This document shows, piece after piece, positions 53,748-63,845 of a stretch of 64,000 nucleotides of DNA (its first letter is position 1; each line of letters opens with the position of its first letter). Origin of the DNA: CAVYXK01 sp963708245 (lineage in GTDB: Bacteria > Pseudomonadota > Alphaproteobacteria > Acetobacterales > Acetobacteraceae); the NCBI GenBank assembly GCA_963708245.1, contig OY970201.1, forward strand, positions 5,766,001 to 5,830,000. Reading direction: 5' to 3'. The translations under genes and the position numbers were made by a program. The notes beneath the pieces were generated by a model that had not been told where the DNA came from, ran no database searches, and saw nothing but the letters and a program-made list of their open reading frames with translations.

Positions 53748-55582
53748 TTAAACGATACGAAGTGTATCACCTTGGCGCCAGAGAGTGCCCGGCGGAAGGC
53801 CCGCCGGCGACTTCGGCAGATCGCTCAAGACCACCGCACCCGAGATAGTCCATTGCGCCGGCACGCTGCCATCGATCGGGTCGCATCCGAAGCGGAGAAC
53901 GTTCCGACCGTCGGTCGGCGTCTCGAACTCGAACGTCGGCTGGCGCACGCCAGCGCTCGGATTTAAGCCGATGAATTTCCAGATCCCGACGTGCGCCTGC
54001 GCCAGAACAGCCGGCACGACGTAAAAGCCCGCCAAATTGACGTCCGTAACCATGCCCGAGCTGTAGGGCCCCAAACGGATGGCGCGATGACCCTCCGGGT
54101 CCCCCGGATTGCCTTGCAACGAGCCACCAATCAGGGTGACCGAAGCGGTCGAATATTGACCGGGTCCGGGGCGCCCGTCGGGTCCTGTACGCGTCGTCCT
54201 TGATAGCGGCTTATGCTGAAAGTCGATCTTGAATGTGTATCCGTCGATCAGAGGGTTCAGGATCGTCGTGTGCGAGACGCTGTGCTCGGTCAGAATGCCC
54301 TGGGTCACCCGACCGGCCGGCTGGCCGGCTGGCTCGGCATTGGGATTGACGATTGATACGGCCCACACATTGGCAAGTCGGAAGCCTGTGGCCCAACCGA
54401 TCGCGCTGCAATCGATACAGCGCAGGCCGTCGCATTGGTCGTGGAAATTGAAGCCAATCCCCGGGCGGGCAGCGTGGTCACCCCTGGCGTTCTTCGCCGG
54501 CGCAATGTTGCTCGACCAGAATGCGTTGGAATAGCAACCCTCAACTCGCGCATCGTCGGCCGAGCGGGTAATTTCAACCCCGGCCCCAGCGGTGTCGAAA
54601 TAGAGCTCGCTTACTACTGGTCTCTCGAATCCATCCGAGAGGTAAGCCGTATTGAAGCCCATCACCAGCACACGACGAACTTTCGTGTCCTTGCCGCCGC
54701 TGGTCATGGCGATCGAGCGCACGCCTGCGTTCACCGCGGGGTTCACTCCATCCTCGGAGAGCCAAAGGTCGAGCTGGGCCTGCATCTGCTCGAGGTTGGT
54801 GGGACCGCTGGGCTCGAAATTATCAATGGGCCCTCCCATGTTCTTGCGGAAAATCTGCAGGTCGGCGAGTTCGGCGAAATAAGAGAGAAAGATGGTCATC
54901 TGGGGATGCAGGACAATGCGCGATGCATTTTGCAGCTGGGGCACACCGCGCGCTGTGAAACCCAGCGCTCCACCCGGCCCCTCCACCACGCAGTGGGGCG
55001 GGATGATCAGCGCTCCGGCATTGGGGTAAGCAAGCCTGATGTTCCAGGCCTGCACGCCTCCGTTGTTGTGGTCCATCAGATAAGCCCGCCCGGCCTGCAG
55101 GCGAACGCGGCAGGCGTGGAACCGCAGCGCCGCGTGCTCGAGCAATCGCTGGCAGGCAGGGAAGTCGTTGGTTTTGCCGTCGCCTTTGGCGCCCGCCATT
55201 TCGAACGTGAGCTGCGACGGATCGACGATGCGCAACCAGCGTCCCGTGGCGGGTCCGGCGCGGCGCCTGGAGGGGGGAAAACCAGGAATCCGTCCGGCTC
55301 CGCCGTGCTTGCCGGGGTCCACTGCAATATTCCACCGCCTCCGTCACCGGGCGCCCAGTAGCCATCGACGAGAGCGATCGTGTATGGCGCCGAGGCCAGC
55401 TCGTCCACATCGACGCTGGCGAGACCGCCGGGCTGCATCAGAGTAGGCAAGGCCAGTACGCGTCCCGCCCCGGCGAGGGGCTCTGCGTTACTGGAAGATG
55501 GAATATCCGCAGCCGCCATAATGCCTCCGGCCAAAATCCTGCTTGCCAGTACTCGCCTGAAGATACCCACCGGCTTGTCCAT
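53748..55582 (-). pseudogene. Right-handed beta-helix (pectate-lyase-like) protein, frameshifted
   Basis: A protein of about 610 residues with one frameshift. The N-terminal part from ATG 55582 (MDKPVGIFRRVLASRILAGG) contains the family's DGYWAPGDGGGGILQWTPAS. Near 55260 the frame changes to TGRWLRIVDPSQLTFEMAGA and KGDGKTNDFPACQRLLEHAA. Beyond this the parallel beta-helix is continuous to the end (for example ARVEGCYSNAFWSSNIAP and ILNPLIDGYTFKIDFQHKPL). Such pectate-lyase-like folds act on polysaccharides or are surface tailspike-like proteins. ATG 55582 overlaps the stop of the GT61 gene (TAATG), so the two are coupled. Frameshift could be an error. Confidence 0.8.
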
Positions 55583-56739
55583 TACCAGGACCCGACTGCT
55601 TCGCGAACTGATCCGACCTGCCGCGGCCGGCCGGATCTATCCGGCAGCAGGCCCAGTCCGCGCAACCCGCGCTCGATATCTTCGACTTTCACATGGAAGC
55701 GCGAGGTGGCGACAGGACGCGGATCACCCGGCGACTTAAGGCCACGGATTTCCGCGAGCGCGGCGTTTCTGTTCTGCATCATGGCGAAGAAGAATCCGTC
55801 GGCCCAGCCGACGGGGGCGAGCGTAAGGACCTTCACACCGCGGGGCGCATACATCAAGCCGGCGAGGCCTGATCCCAGAACCGAGATGACGGCTGATGCC
55901 GCTTCGAATGTGGCGACCTGCTCGGCAAACGATAATTCGCCGATGTCGATGATGCTCCAGCCATGCGAATGCAGGAACCACTGGATCTCTTCCACATTGA
56001 CGAGGTTGCGGGTGCTCGATTCTCGCCTCAGAAGCGCGATGCGGTCGGGCCGATCGCTGCCTTCGCCGGGCATGTTCGCGCACTTGCGGATAAGCTCGAC
56101 TGCGGCTGGATGCACCATGCGCTCGGACCAGACCGAGGTGACCGCAGCGAGTTCACGGAACTTATAGCTGCGCCCTGGCTGCAGAAGGAGAAGGCGATCC
56201 GGCCGCAGTCCATAGAACTCGAGCGACTCGCGTTGCGGTCTGAGCACTGGATCGCTGATCAGGGGGTCCGGAAACAGGTATCTGTAGCGACCTGGCTGCA
56301 TTGCCTCCATGCACACGATCTTCGGCAACAGTTCGCCGAGCCAGTGGCCCCAGGTGCGCATGCCGAAGCGCCCGATAACGATGACGCTCTCATCAACGAC
56401 ATCAGTCGCCTCGCAGCCGGCGATCGCCTGTTGAACCTGCTCGTCAGACCAGGAAGGATGGATCTGTTCGGCAGCAACATGCCCGTCGCAGAGTGGGAGC
56501 ATTTCCTCGCCGTTTGGGACGGCAAGGCGCGCGTCGGGCGGGAACCTGCGCAGCTCGACCGCGGCCAGGCGGCAGATCCGTGGCCGGTAGAGGGTTTGGA
56601 GAAGATGATTGCCGAAGTCCCAGCCAAAATCGGGAATGTTGGTGTAAGCGAGGCAGCCGGGTACCTCGATTTCCGCCGGCGGCAGCAGGGACGCCGCTGT
56701 CGCCGTCATTCGATCGATCGGGCAGGGGTCGAAGCGCAA
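55582..56739 (-). CDS. Glycosyltransferase family 61 (DUF563) protein
   Basis: A 385-residue GT61-type protein. Family strings are GRFGMRTWGHWLGELLPKIV (about 130-150), VIVIG just before, the nucleotide-like segment RPDRIALLRRESSTRNLVNV, and the end VISVLGSGLAGLMYAPRGVK with VLTLAPVGWADGFFFAMMQN. GT61 members are xylosyl- and glucosyl-type inverting transferases of surface glycans. It is probably involved in polysaccharide assembly with the neighbouring proteins. ATG 56739 was used; no better start was seen. The downstream beta-helix gene overlaps it by one base. Confidence 0.85.
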   Translation of the reverse strand: MRFDPCPIDRMTATAASLLPPAEIEVPGCLAYTNIPDFGWDFGNHLLQTLYRPRICRLAAVELRRFPPDARLAVPNGEEMLPLCDGHVAAEQIHPSWSDEQVQQAIAGCEATDVVDESVIVIGRFGMRTWGHWLGELLPKIVCMEAMQPGRYRYLFPDPLISDPVLRPQRESLEFYGLRPDRLLLLQPGRSYKFRELAAVTSVWSERMVHPAAVELIRKCANMPGEGSDRPDRIALLRRESSTRNLVNVEEIQWFLHSHGWSIIDIGELSFAEQVATFEAASAVISVLGSGLAGLMYAPRGVKVLTLAPVGWADGFFFAMMQNRNAALAEIRGLKSPGDPRPVATSRFHVKVEDIERGLRGLGLLPDRSGRPRQVGSVREAVGSW

Positions 56740-56758
56740 TGGCCGGCACCTTGATTGT

Positions 56759-57463
56759 CTAGAGCCAGAAGTGCTGCGTGATCAATTCGTTGTTTGCTAT
56801 CTTATCGGTCCCGACCGTGCCGATGAGCTGCCGTAGCCCAGAGATTCCCACTTTGCCGAGATCCAATTTCGCAAACTCCTCCAGAATTGCAAAGTATCTG
56901 TCTTCCAGGATCCGTGAATCCGGATTGAGATTGGTGCAGATGATGAGTCCGGTCGGCGGTGCTTCGAGCGCGTGAATCCGCAGATCCGGCCTGTATTTTT
57001 TCAGGATAGGCACGACTTTCCAGACATCTCCCGTCCAGGCGGCACCCAGCTCGATGTGTCGCGTCGTCATCTCGACAGAGCCGGGGATGCAGTCGTGCAG
57101 GATGACGAGAGAATTGCGCGCGACATGGCGTTCGATATTGATAAAATCTCGCAGCAGGAATTCAGCATAGTGCATGCCGTCCAGGAACGCGATATCGACC
57201 GGGCGCCCGAGCAGCACGGAGGGACTGTAGCGGGAGAAAAAATCGTCGCTCTTCATCTGGAAGAAGAGACAGGACGGCTTGCCGGACAGCATGTCCTTCT
57301 CGACCATCGAGAAACTAGGATCGATTGCGATTGACGCACACCGCGCCAGTCTCAGTGTGGTTCCGGACAGTGTGCCGATTTCGAGATATGTTTTCGGTGC
57401 GAGGAACTTGTGGAGCCTCTCCAGCACCTCGGTGTAGGGGAGGGCCTCTCTATCGGATTGCAT
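56759..57463 (-). CDS. Class I SAM methyltransferase (methyltransferase 24 type)
   Basis: A 234-residue methyltransferase. TYLEIGTLSGTTLRLARCAS (motif I), SIAIDPSFSMVEKDM (acidic post-I), and VDIAFLDGMHYAEFLLRDFI, with NSLVILHDCIPGSVEMTTRH, match the CmcI/MTF24 family. ATG 57463 starts the family domain; the upstream 42 codons are not like the family. It probably methylates a sugar in surface-glycan synthesis, as it precedes the GT61 gene by 19 bases on the same strand. Confidence 0.8.
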   Translation of the reverse strand: MQSDREALPYTEVLERLHKFLAPKTYLEIGTLSGTTLRLARCASIAIDPSFSMVEKDMLSGKPSCLFFQMKSDDFFSRYSPSVLLGRPVDIAFLDGMHYAEFLLRDFINIERHVARNSLVILHDCIPGSVEMTTRHIELGAAWTGDVWKVVPILKKYRPDLRIHALEAPPTGLIICTNLNPDSRILEDRYFAILEEFAKLDLGKVGISGLRQLIGTVGTDKIANNELITQHFWL

Positions 57464-57646
57464 CAATGCTGCCTGTCTGGTTCGTGAAACGCGGTGGTTG
57501 GGCGTTGTCTCAAATGTTTGACTGCGATGCAATGGTGGTCTGATTGCGAAGACTCTGGCAGTCGGCCGGCACGCGGGCGCAGGGGGCACCGAACGCCCCG
57601 GGTGGTTGCAATGGATTCCTGCTTGCGCAGCAATGACGGGAAAGTA

Positions 57647-60331
57647 TTACTCGAACGAATAGCTGAACTCGGACCCCGCCGCCCCGACATGCACGCGGGC
57701 AACTTCGCTGCCTGCCAGCATGCGCTCCAGGAAGGCGCCGCTGATTGCCGGCAGCATAGTGTTGGTCAGGATCGCGTCGATCATCCGTCCGCCGCTCTCG
57801 GGTTCCGTGCAGCGGCTGGCGATCAGCTTCACCACATCGTCGTCGTAGGTGAACGGGACCTTGTGGCGCTCCGTAATGCGCCGGGCGATGCGGCCGAGCT
57901 GAAGGCGGATGATGTCGGTCATGACAGCATCGCTCAGCGGGTAATAGGGAATCACGATCAGCCGTCCGAGCAACGCCGGCGGGAACACCTTCAGCAGTGG
58001 CTGGCGCAGCGCCTTGGCGACCTCCTCCGGTTCGGGGATCAGCTCGGGGTCGCGGCACAGCGACATGATAAGGTCGGTGCCGACATTGGAGGTCAGCAGA
58101 ATCAGCGTGTTCTTGAAGTTGATCAGCCGGCCCTCTCCATCTTCCATCATTCCCTTGTCGAACACCTGGAAGAAGATTTCGTGCACGTCGGGATGGGCCT
58201 TTTCGACCTCGTCCAGCAATACGACGGAATAGGGCTTGCGGCGCACCGCCTCGGTCAGCACGCCGCCTTCGCCGTAGCCGACATAGCCGGGCGGCGCGCC
58301 TTTCAGGGTGGAGACAGTGTGCGCCTCCTGGAACTCGCTCATGTTGATGGTGATCAGGTTCTGCTCGCCGCCATAGAGCGATTCGGCGAGTGCCAAAGCA
58401 GTCTCCGTCTTGCCGACGCCGGACGGGCCGCACAGCATGAATACACCGATGGGCTTCGATGGATTGTCGAGCCCGGCGCGCGAGGTCTGCACGCGGGCGG
58501 CGATCATGCGCAGCCCGTGGTCCTGGCCGATGACGCGCTGGCCGAGCGTCTCCGCAAGGTGCAGCACGGCGGCCACCTCGTTCTTCACCATTCGGCCGAC
58601 CGGGATACCGGTCCAGTCGCCGACCACGGCGGCCACCGCCTGCTCATCGACGCTGGGCAGGATCAGCGGCATTTCGCCCTGATGCGCCGCGAGCTCCTCC
58701 TGCAATTTGCGAAGCTCGGCCAGCATGGCACCGCGATCGGCGAGTGGGGTCGCCACGGCGGCCGCCTCGGCGCTATCGACCGGCGCGGCGCCCTGGCGCA
58801 GCGCGGCGCGCAGGGCCAGCACCTTGTCCACCAGCGCCTTCTCGGCGGCCCAGCGCTGCTCGAGGTCGGCCAGCCGTACCGTTTCAATTTCCAGCGCCGC
58901 GCGGGCGGATGCGTCGCGTGCGGTCGCGTCGATGCCGATCGCGGTCTCGCGCCCGATGATCTCCAGCTCGGTTTCCAGTGCCTGGATGCGCCGACGGCAA
59001 TCCTCCACTTCCGGCGGCACTGCGTGTTGGCTGATGGCAACGCGCGCCGAGGCGGTATCGAGCAGGCTGACGGACTTGTCCGGCAACTGGCGTGCTGGGA
59101 TGTAGCGGTGCGACAGTGTCACCGCGGCCTCGATCGCTTCGTCGAGGATGACGACACGGTGGTGCTTTTCGAGCGGCGAGGCGATCCCGCGCATCATCAG
59201 GATCGCCTTCTCCTCGGACGGCTCATCGACCTGGACGACCTGAAAGCGGCGGGTGAGCGCCGGGTCCTTCTCGAAATATTTCTTGTACTCCGCCCAGGTG
59301 GTGGCGGCGATGGTGCGCAGCGTCCCGCGCGCCAGCGCCGGCTTCAGCAGATTCGCGGCATCGCCGGTACCGGCCGCGCCGCCGGCACCGATCAGCGTGT
59401 GGGCTTCATCGATGAACAGGATGATCGGCTTCGGCGAGGACTGCACTTCCTCGATGACCTGGCGCAGCCGCTGCTCGAACTCGCCTTTCATGCTGGCGCC
59501 CGCCTGCAGCAGGCCGACATCCAATGTGCGCAGGCTGACATCGGCCAGCATCGGCGGCACGTCGCCCTGGGCGATTCGGAGCGCGAAGCCCTCGACGACG
59601 GCGGTTTTGCCGACGCCGGCTTCGCCGGTGAGGATCGGATTGTTCTGGCGCCGGCGCATCAGCACATCAACCACCTGGCGGATTTCCGCGTCGCGTCCGA
59701 CGATCGGATCGATCTCGCCGTTGCGGGCGCGTTCGGTCAGGTCGACCGAGAACTTCTGCAGCGCCTCCTGCTTGCCCATCGCGGCGGGCGCGATGGCGGC
59801 CGAAGCCTCGCCGGGCGCGCCGACCCGCGTGCCGTCGGCGGCGGCGAGCGCTGCCTCCGGCGAGGTGCCGAGCAGGCGAGGGAACTCGTCGCCGAGCGCC
59901 TCCGCCTTCACTCGCTCGAACTGGCGGCTGATCGCATAGAGCGCGTTGCGCAGGGTGGTGGTCTTCAGCGCTCCCAGCACGAGATGCCCGGTGCGGACCT
60001 GGGATTCACCGAACATCAGCGTGCCGAACACCCAGCCGCGCTCGACCGCTTCCTCGACCTGCGGCGACAGGTCTGAAATTGCGGTGGCCCCGCGCGGCAG
60101 TCGATCGAGTGCCGTGGTCACGTCGGTTGCCAGCTTCGACGGATCGAGTTCGAAATGCCGAACGATCCGATGTAAGTCGGAGTCCTGCGCTTGTAGGATC
60201 TGGTGAATCCAATGCACCAGTTCGACATACGGATTGCCACGGAGCTTGCAGAACACCGTCGCGCCCTCGATCGCCTTGTAGGCGATCGGGTTGAGCTTGC
60301 CGAACAGCGCGGCGCGGCTGATTTCCGTCAT
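57647..60331 (-). CDS. tssH: Type VI secretion AAA+ ATPase TssH (ClpV)
   Basis: ClpV (894 residues) disassembles the contracted TssB/TssC sheath in type VI secretion. It has the Clp N-terminal repeat region, then D1 with Walker A LTGEAGVGKTAVVEGF, Walker B IILFIDEAHTLIG, a middle coiled coil (DCRRRIQALETELEII), and D2 with Walker A LCGPSGVGKTETALALAESL and Walker B SVVLLDEVEKAHPDVHEIFF. Its start, ATG 60331, overlaps the tssG stop by four bases (ATGA). The C-terminal ClpV-type residues VGYGEGGVLTEAVRRKPYSV are conserved. Confidence 0.96.
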   Translation of the reverse strand: MTEISRAALFGKLNPIAYKAIEGATVFCKLRGNPYVELVHWIHQILQAQDSDLHRIVRHFELDPSKLATDVTTALDRLPRGATAISDLSPQVEEAVERGWVFGTLMFGESQVRTGHLVLGALKTTTLRNALYAISRQFERVKAEALGDEFPRLLGTSPEAALAAADGTRVGAPGEASAAIAPAAMGKQEALQKFSVDLTERARNGEIDPIVGRDAEIRQVVDVLMRRRQNNPILTGEAGVGKTAVVEGFALRIAQGDVPPMLADVSLRTLDVGLLQAGASMKGEFEQRLRQVIEEVQSSPKPIILFIDEAHTLIGAGGAAGTGDAANLLKPALARGTLRTIAATTWAEYKKYFEKDPALTRRFQVVQVDEPSEEKAILMMRGIASPLEKHHRVVILDEAIEAAVTLSHRYIPARQLPDKSVSLLDTASARVAISQHAVPPEVEDCRRRIQALETELEIIGRETAIGIDATARDASARAALEIETVRLADLEQRWAAEKALVDKVLALRAALRQGAAPVDSAEAAAVATPLADRGAMLAELRKLQEELAAHQGEMPLILPSVDEQAVAAVVGDWTGIPVGRMVKNEVAAVLHLAETLGQRVIGQDHGLRMIAARVQTSRAGLDNPSKPIGVFMLCGPSGVGKTETALALAESLYGGEQNLITINMSEFQEAHTVSTLKGAPPGYVGYGEGGVLTEAVRRKPYSVVLLDEVEKAHPDVHEIFFQVFDKGMMEDGEGRLINFKNTLILLTSNVGTDLIMSLCRDPELIPEPEEVAKALRQPLLKVFPPALLGRLIVIPYYPLSDAVMTDIIRLQLGRIARRITERHKVPFTYDDDVVKLIASRCTEPESGGRMIDAILTNTMLPAISGAFLERMLAGSEVARVHVGAAGSEFSYSFE

Positions 60332-61494
60332 GAAACGGTCTCCTTGGCGGGCGGCAGGTTGGCGTCGATCGCCCGCGCCATGCTGTCGGCGCTGGCATCC
60401 AGAAAGAGATCGGCGGCGTCATCGGGTTTCCGGCGCGGCATCAGCCACGTCGTCCAGCCGAGGCGTCCCTGTTGGCCGAGCAAGGTCGACGGCACCTCGT
60501 CGCGCCTGAGAATAAGATTGACGTCCCAGACCAGCGTGTCGCCGGCATAGTTGCGCACGATCGGGATCAGCCGGTGGAAGCTGGACCCGCCTGGCAACAG
60601 GCGCAGATACTCGGCCAGCGAGAGCGGCCCGAAGACGATGCGGAACTTGTGCTGGCGGCTCCAGATGCACGTGCCGAGCAGCGCCGTTTTGCCCAGCGTG
60701 ACGGTCTCTGCTCGGTCGGCCAGTCGGGTGCGGTCTCCCGGCGGCAAGGACAGCCATGCTCCGATGAAGCTCTCGATCCGGACCGGCATACGGAAAAAGG
60801 CGGAGAGGATGGAGGCCAGCCCCTCGGCGTGGCGGGTCTGGCACGCGAGATGCCCGGCAAAGTGCAGCTTCGTCAGGTCCGGCATGGCGTCGCGATCGCG
60901 CAGACTGTCCATGCCGAGCCCGATTAGCGCGCCGAGATAGAGCGCGAACCGGTCCTCTTCCGGACGATCGAAACTGACCGTCGGGCGTGCATTGGCCCAG
61001 GCCCGATAGAACAGCGACAGTGCCCGGTGGTGGAAGACGTCGGCAAAGCGCTGGAAGCTCGGGTCGCGCTGATTGCGCCGGCGGTCGCGGGCATATTCGG
61101 TCAGATGCAGCGGCAGCGCCCCGTCGGGGCCGAACAGGCCGAAGAAATGCACCAGAAGCCGCGGCGGCCGGTTGTCCTCGGCCGGTTCCCAACCGGATAG
61201 GGTAGCCGGCGCGAACTCCACTGACGGTTCTTGCGCCAGCCGCACCGGGTCCTGTGCTGGCCGCGTGCTGCGCCCGAGGCGCGGCCGGTCGCGGTACAGC
61301 GCCTCCATCCGGCGCATGGCCTGGTAGAAGCCGTATCGCCAGGGCGAGGCGGCAAGTTTGACCAGCAGGTCGGCCGCGTGCCCGGCCGGCTCGCTCCGGC
61401 GCGCATCGGCGACCGGCTCGAGCAACTCTCCGGGTCCGTTCCCGGGAGGCTCGCGCTCTAGAGTACCGGCCGCTGTCCGATCCGCATCGGCCAT
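60328..61494 (-). CDS. tssG: Type VI secretion baseplate protein TssG
   Basis: A 388-residue TssG (ImpH/VasB). The family-typical start segment is FYQAMRRMEALYRDRPRLGR, then VRLAQEPSVEFAPATLSGWE, and VHFFGLFGPDGALPLHLTEY. It joins TssF in the wedge of the T6SS baseplate. It overlaps tssF by 37 bases and tssH by four bases. ATG 61494 is the first available start; family proteins often start later, so a shorter form is possible. Confidence 0.93.
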   Translation of the reverse strand: MADADRTAAGTLEREPPGNGPGELLEPVADARRSEPAGHAADLLVKLAASPWRYGFYQAMRRMEALYRDRPRLGRSTRPAQDPVRLAQEPSVEFAPATLSGWEPAEDNRPPRLLVHFFGLFGPDGALPLHLTEYARDRRRNQRDPSFQRFADVFHHRALSLFYRAWANARPTVSFDRPEEDRFALYLGALIGLGMDSLRDRDAMPDLTKLHFAGHLACQTRHAEGLASILSAFFRMPVRIESFIGAWLSLPPGDRTRLADRAETVTLGKTALLGTCIWSRQHKFRIVFGPLSLAEYLRLLPGGSSFHRLIPIVRNYAGDTLVWDVNLILRRDEVPSTLLGQQGRLGWTTWLMPRRKPDDAADLFLDASADSMARAIDANLPPAKETVS

Positions 61495-63335
61495 CGCATC
61501 ACCTCACCGCGTTCGGGGCTTCGCAGCACCGTCTCGGTGAACGCGTTAATTGAGACATACTTGGCAATGAAACGATCTAGCACGGTGGCCAGCACGATGC
61601 CGCCGGCGCCGCCGAACGGTGTCTCATCGATGGTCAGCGTGACTTCCAGCCCGCGTCCAGCGGCCACTGGCCCGGCCCCCGGCAGGCGGCGGACGATCGG
61701 GTGGCAAGCCACGGAGAGCAGCCCTTCGAGTTGCCGCGCGGCCACCGCGGTCGAGGATGGCACATAAAGCCGCAACAGCTCGCGCAGCGCCGCCGCCCCG
61801 CGCAGAGCGTCGGTATCCACCAGGCTCAAATAGTTCAGGCCAAGATGACTGAGGAAGCGCCAGGCATACTCGCCGTCGCTGCGGCATGGACGGGGCGCCG
61901 TCGGCCCGACCACGCAGCGGATCGAGGCGACCGGCGCGCTGATCGCGATGGTGAAGTCGGTGTGCTGCTTGCCCATTGGCATCGACAGCGGCAGATCGCG
62001 GTTGGTGCATAGCAGGTCGAGCCCGAGTTGGCGCAGGCTGTGCCCGAACGGGGCCTGCTCGGGATCGACCAGCGAGATGAACACTTCGTGCCCGAGGTAG
62101 CTGGAGCGAGGTCCGCGCTGACGTGCCCGCGACGAGAGCTGCCGCGGCTCCCGGCGCAGGATGTAGTACGACCGGTGTTCCGGGTTCCGACTGAGATCGT
62201 TGGCAGCGTAAAAGGGCAGGAACGGCTGCGGCGCTCCGCCATCCATCGCGTAACCCTCGACCGCGGTCACGCCGAAGACCTCGAAATCGAGCGGGCGCAT
62301 CCGATCCGGCACCACATGGTGTTCGACCTCGCGCTCGGACAGGTTGACGCGGTCACTGCGCTTCGGGAACAGGTTGATGGCCGGCGTGCAGAATAGCGAA
62401 AGCTGATCCGGCCCGAATCCCGTGGCGAGAACCGGCTCGCTGCGGTTCAGCAGGAGGATGATCTCAATTTCCTTGCCGGCGCAGCGGGCGACCGGGCGAT
62501 CGAGTCCGCCTAGCTCGACGAACAGGAAGCGCTCCGGCATGGCATAGTATTCTTGCAGCAGCCGATAGCCGTCGAAGGTTTCCGGCGCACGCGGCAGCAG
62601 TGCTTCCTCCGGCTCAGTGCCGAGTGCCCGCACCGTGCCGGCGGGTAGCCGCTCCTGCCAGGGCAGCGGGCGTTCCGTCGGGCGGACGAAGACGGCAGTG
62701 ACGTTGGCGATCAGTTGTTCATAGAGCCGTACCCGAGCCCCATCTGGTCCGGAGAGAAACAACGGCAGCCGTTCGAGGTCAAGCTTGGCGAACGGCGCTT
62801 CCCCGGTCGCTTTCACCCGCAACCGGATGGCTGCCTTCACGCCGCGCTGGTCGGGCAGGCCAAGCGCCGCGACCGCGGCCGAGGAGCTGATATATTCGGC
62901 CTCCGTCAGTTCGATCGGCAGGAGCTGCACCGGGTGCGCGGTGCGAAACTCGCAATTCGTCTGGTCCTCGGTGCCGAGCAGGCTGCGCAGCTCGGTACCG
63001 GACGGCAGCACCACGCCTTGCGGCATGCTGCGCAGGGTCTGTTCTGCGCGGAACTGCACCACGGCCATCGACGGGGTCGGCGCGAGATAGTGCGGATAGA
63101 CCATTTGCAGCAGAGACTGCGTGAAGGTCGGGAACTCCGCTTCGAGCTTAAGCTGGATGCGGGCAGCGAGCAGCGCGAAGCCTTCCAGCAGCCGCTCCAC
63201 GTAGGGATCCACGACATCGAAGCTCGCCAGGTTGAGTCGCGCCGCGATCTTGGGGAATTCGCGGGCATATTCCTGGCCGACGTCGCGGACGAAAGCGAGC
63301 TCGGATTCATAGATGCGAAGCAGCCGCGGGTCCAT
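61458..63335 (-). CDS. tssF: Type VI secretion baseplate protein TssF
   Basis: A 625-residue TssF (ImpG/VasA). The start MDPRLLRIYESELAFVRDVG is standard, as are FPKIAARLNLASFDVVDPYV, RLLEGFALLAARIQLKLEAE and FPTFTQSLLQMVYPHYLAPT. It lies between tssE (TGATG overlap at 63335) and tssG (37-base overlap). ATG 63335 was chosen because the longer frame to 63431 reads into tssE. Confidence 0.95.
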   Translation of the reverse strand: MDPRLLRIYESELAFVRDVGQEYAREFPKIAARLNLASFDVVDPYVERLLEGFALLAARIQLKLEAEFPTFTQSLLQMVYPHYLAPTPSMAVVQFRAEQTLRSMPQGVVLPSGTELRSLLGTEDQTNCEFRTAHPVQLLPIELTEAEYISSSAAVAALGLPDQRGVKAAIRLRVKATGEAPFAKLDLERLPLFLSGPDGARVRLYEQLIANVTAVFVRPTERPLPWQERLPAGTVRALGTEPEEALLPRAPETFDGYRLLQEYYAMPERFLFVELGGLDRPVARCAGKEIEIILLLNRSEPVLATGFGPDQLSLFCTPAINLFPKRSDRVNLSEREVEHHVVPDRMRPLDFEVFGVTAVEGYAMDGGAPQPFLPFYAANDLSRNPEHRSYYILRREPRQLSSRARQRGPRSSYLGHEVFISLVDPEQAPFGHSLRQLGLDLLCTNRDLPLSMPMGKQHTDFTIAISAPVASIRCVVGPTAPRPCRSDGEYAWRFLSHLGLNYLSLVDTDALRGAAALRELLRLYVPSSTAVAARQLEGLLSVACHPIVRRLPGAGPVAAGRGLEVTLTIDETPFGGAGGIVLATVLDRFIAKYVSINAFTETVLRSPERGEVMRWPMRIGQRPVL

Positions 63336-63844
63336 CAGCCGCGCATCCCGGTATCTGTAACCACCGCGAGGCGGGTTTCCAGGTCGATCGCAGTTTCCAG
63401 GAAGAGTTGCTCGGGCACGGGATGAGCCCACAGCTCACCCTCGATCTCGAACACGACGGCGGGGTTCGGCCTTTCACCGTAGCCGTGGCGCAAGCGCACC
63501 TTCAGAGTCTCGGGACGGATGCGGGGCTCGAAGGCGCGGATCGCGTCGGCGATGCGGGTCTCCAGTGAATTGAGCTCACCGGCGGAACTGACCATCCCGG
63601 CAAGGCCCGGAACACCGTAGTTGATCGTGGTCTTGGCGGCGAGCGGTGCGGCGGACAGATCCTCCGTCGCCGCGAGGTTGGTGGTATTGAGCAGCCAAGC
63701 GATATCACGCAGCACGGCTTGGCGGAGCTGCTGCATCGTCAGCGTCTGCTGATCGAAGGTCTCGCGCCGCTGATCGGGCGCATTGTCGGTCAATCGATCC
63801 AAGAGTGAGGGCTGCAGCCGCTCCCGGCCGGTCGGCTCCGCCAT
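63335..63844 (-). CDS. tssE: Type VI secretion baseplate protein TssE (gp25-like)
   Basis: A 169-residue gp25-like baseplate wedge protein. Family strings are LQPSLLDRLTDNAPDQRRET, LRQAVLRDIAWLLNTTNL, VPGLAGMVSSAGELNSLETR and IADAIRAFEPRIRPETLKVR. The end EGELWAHPVPEQLFLETAID is also typical. It overlaps tssF by one base (TGATG) and is one base from the preceding tagJ-like gene, so the cluster is a tight operon. Confidence 0.93.
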   Translation of the reverse strand: MAEPTGRERLQPSLLDRLTDNAPDQRRETFDQQTLTMQQLRQAVLRDIAWLLNTTNLAATEDLSAAPLAAKTTINYGVPGLAGMVSSAGELNSLETRIADAIRAFEPRIRPETLKVRLRHGYGERPNPAVVFEIEGELWAHPVPEQLFLETAIDLETRLAVVTDTGMRG

Positions 63845-63845
63845 G

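Noticed and set aside
57494..60076. 860-codon plus-strand frame across clpV
   Set aside because: Antisense of clpV, no homology pattern; ClpV with all Walker motifs is on the minus strand.
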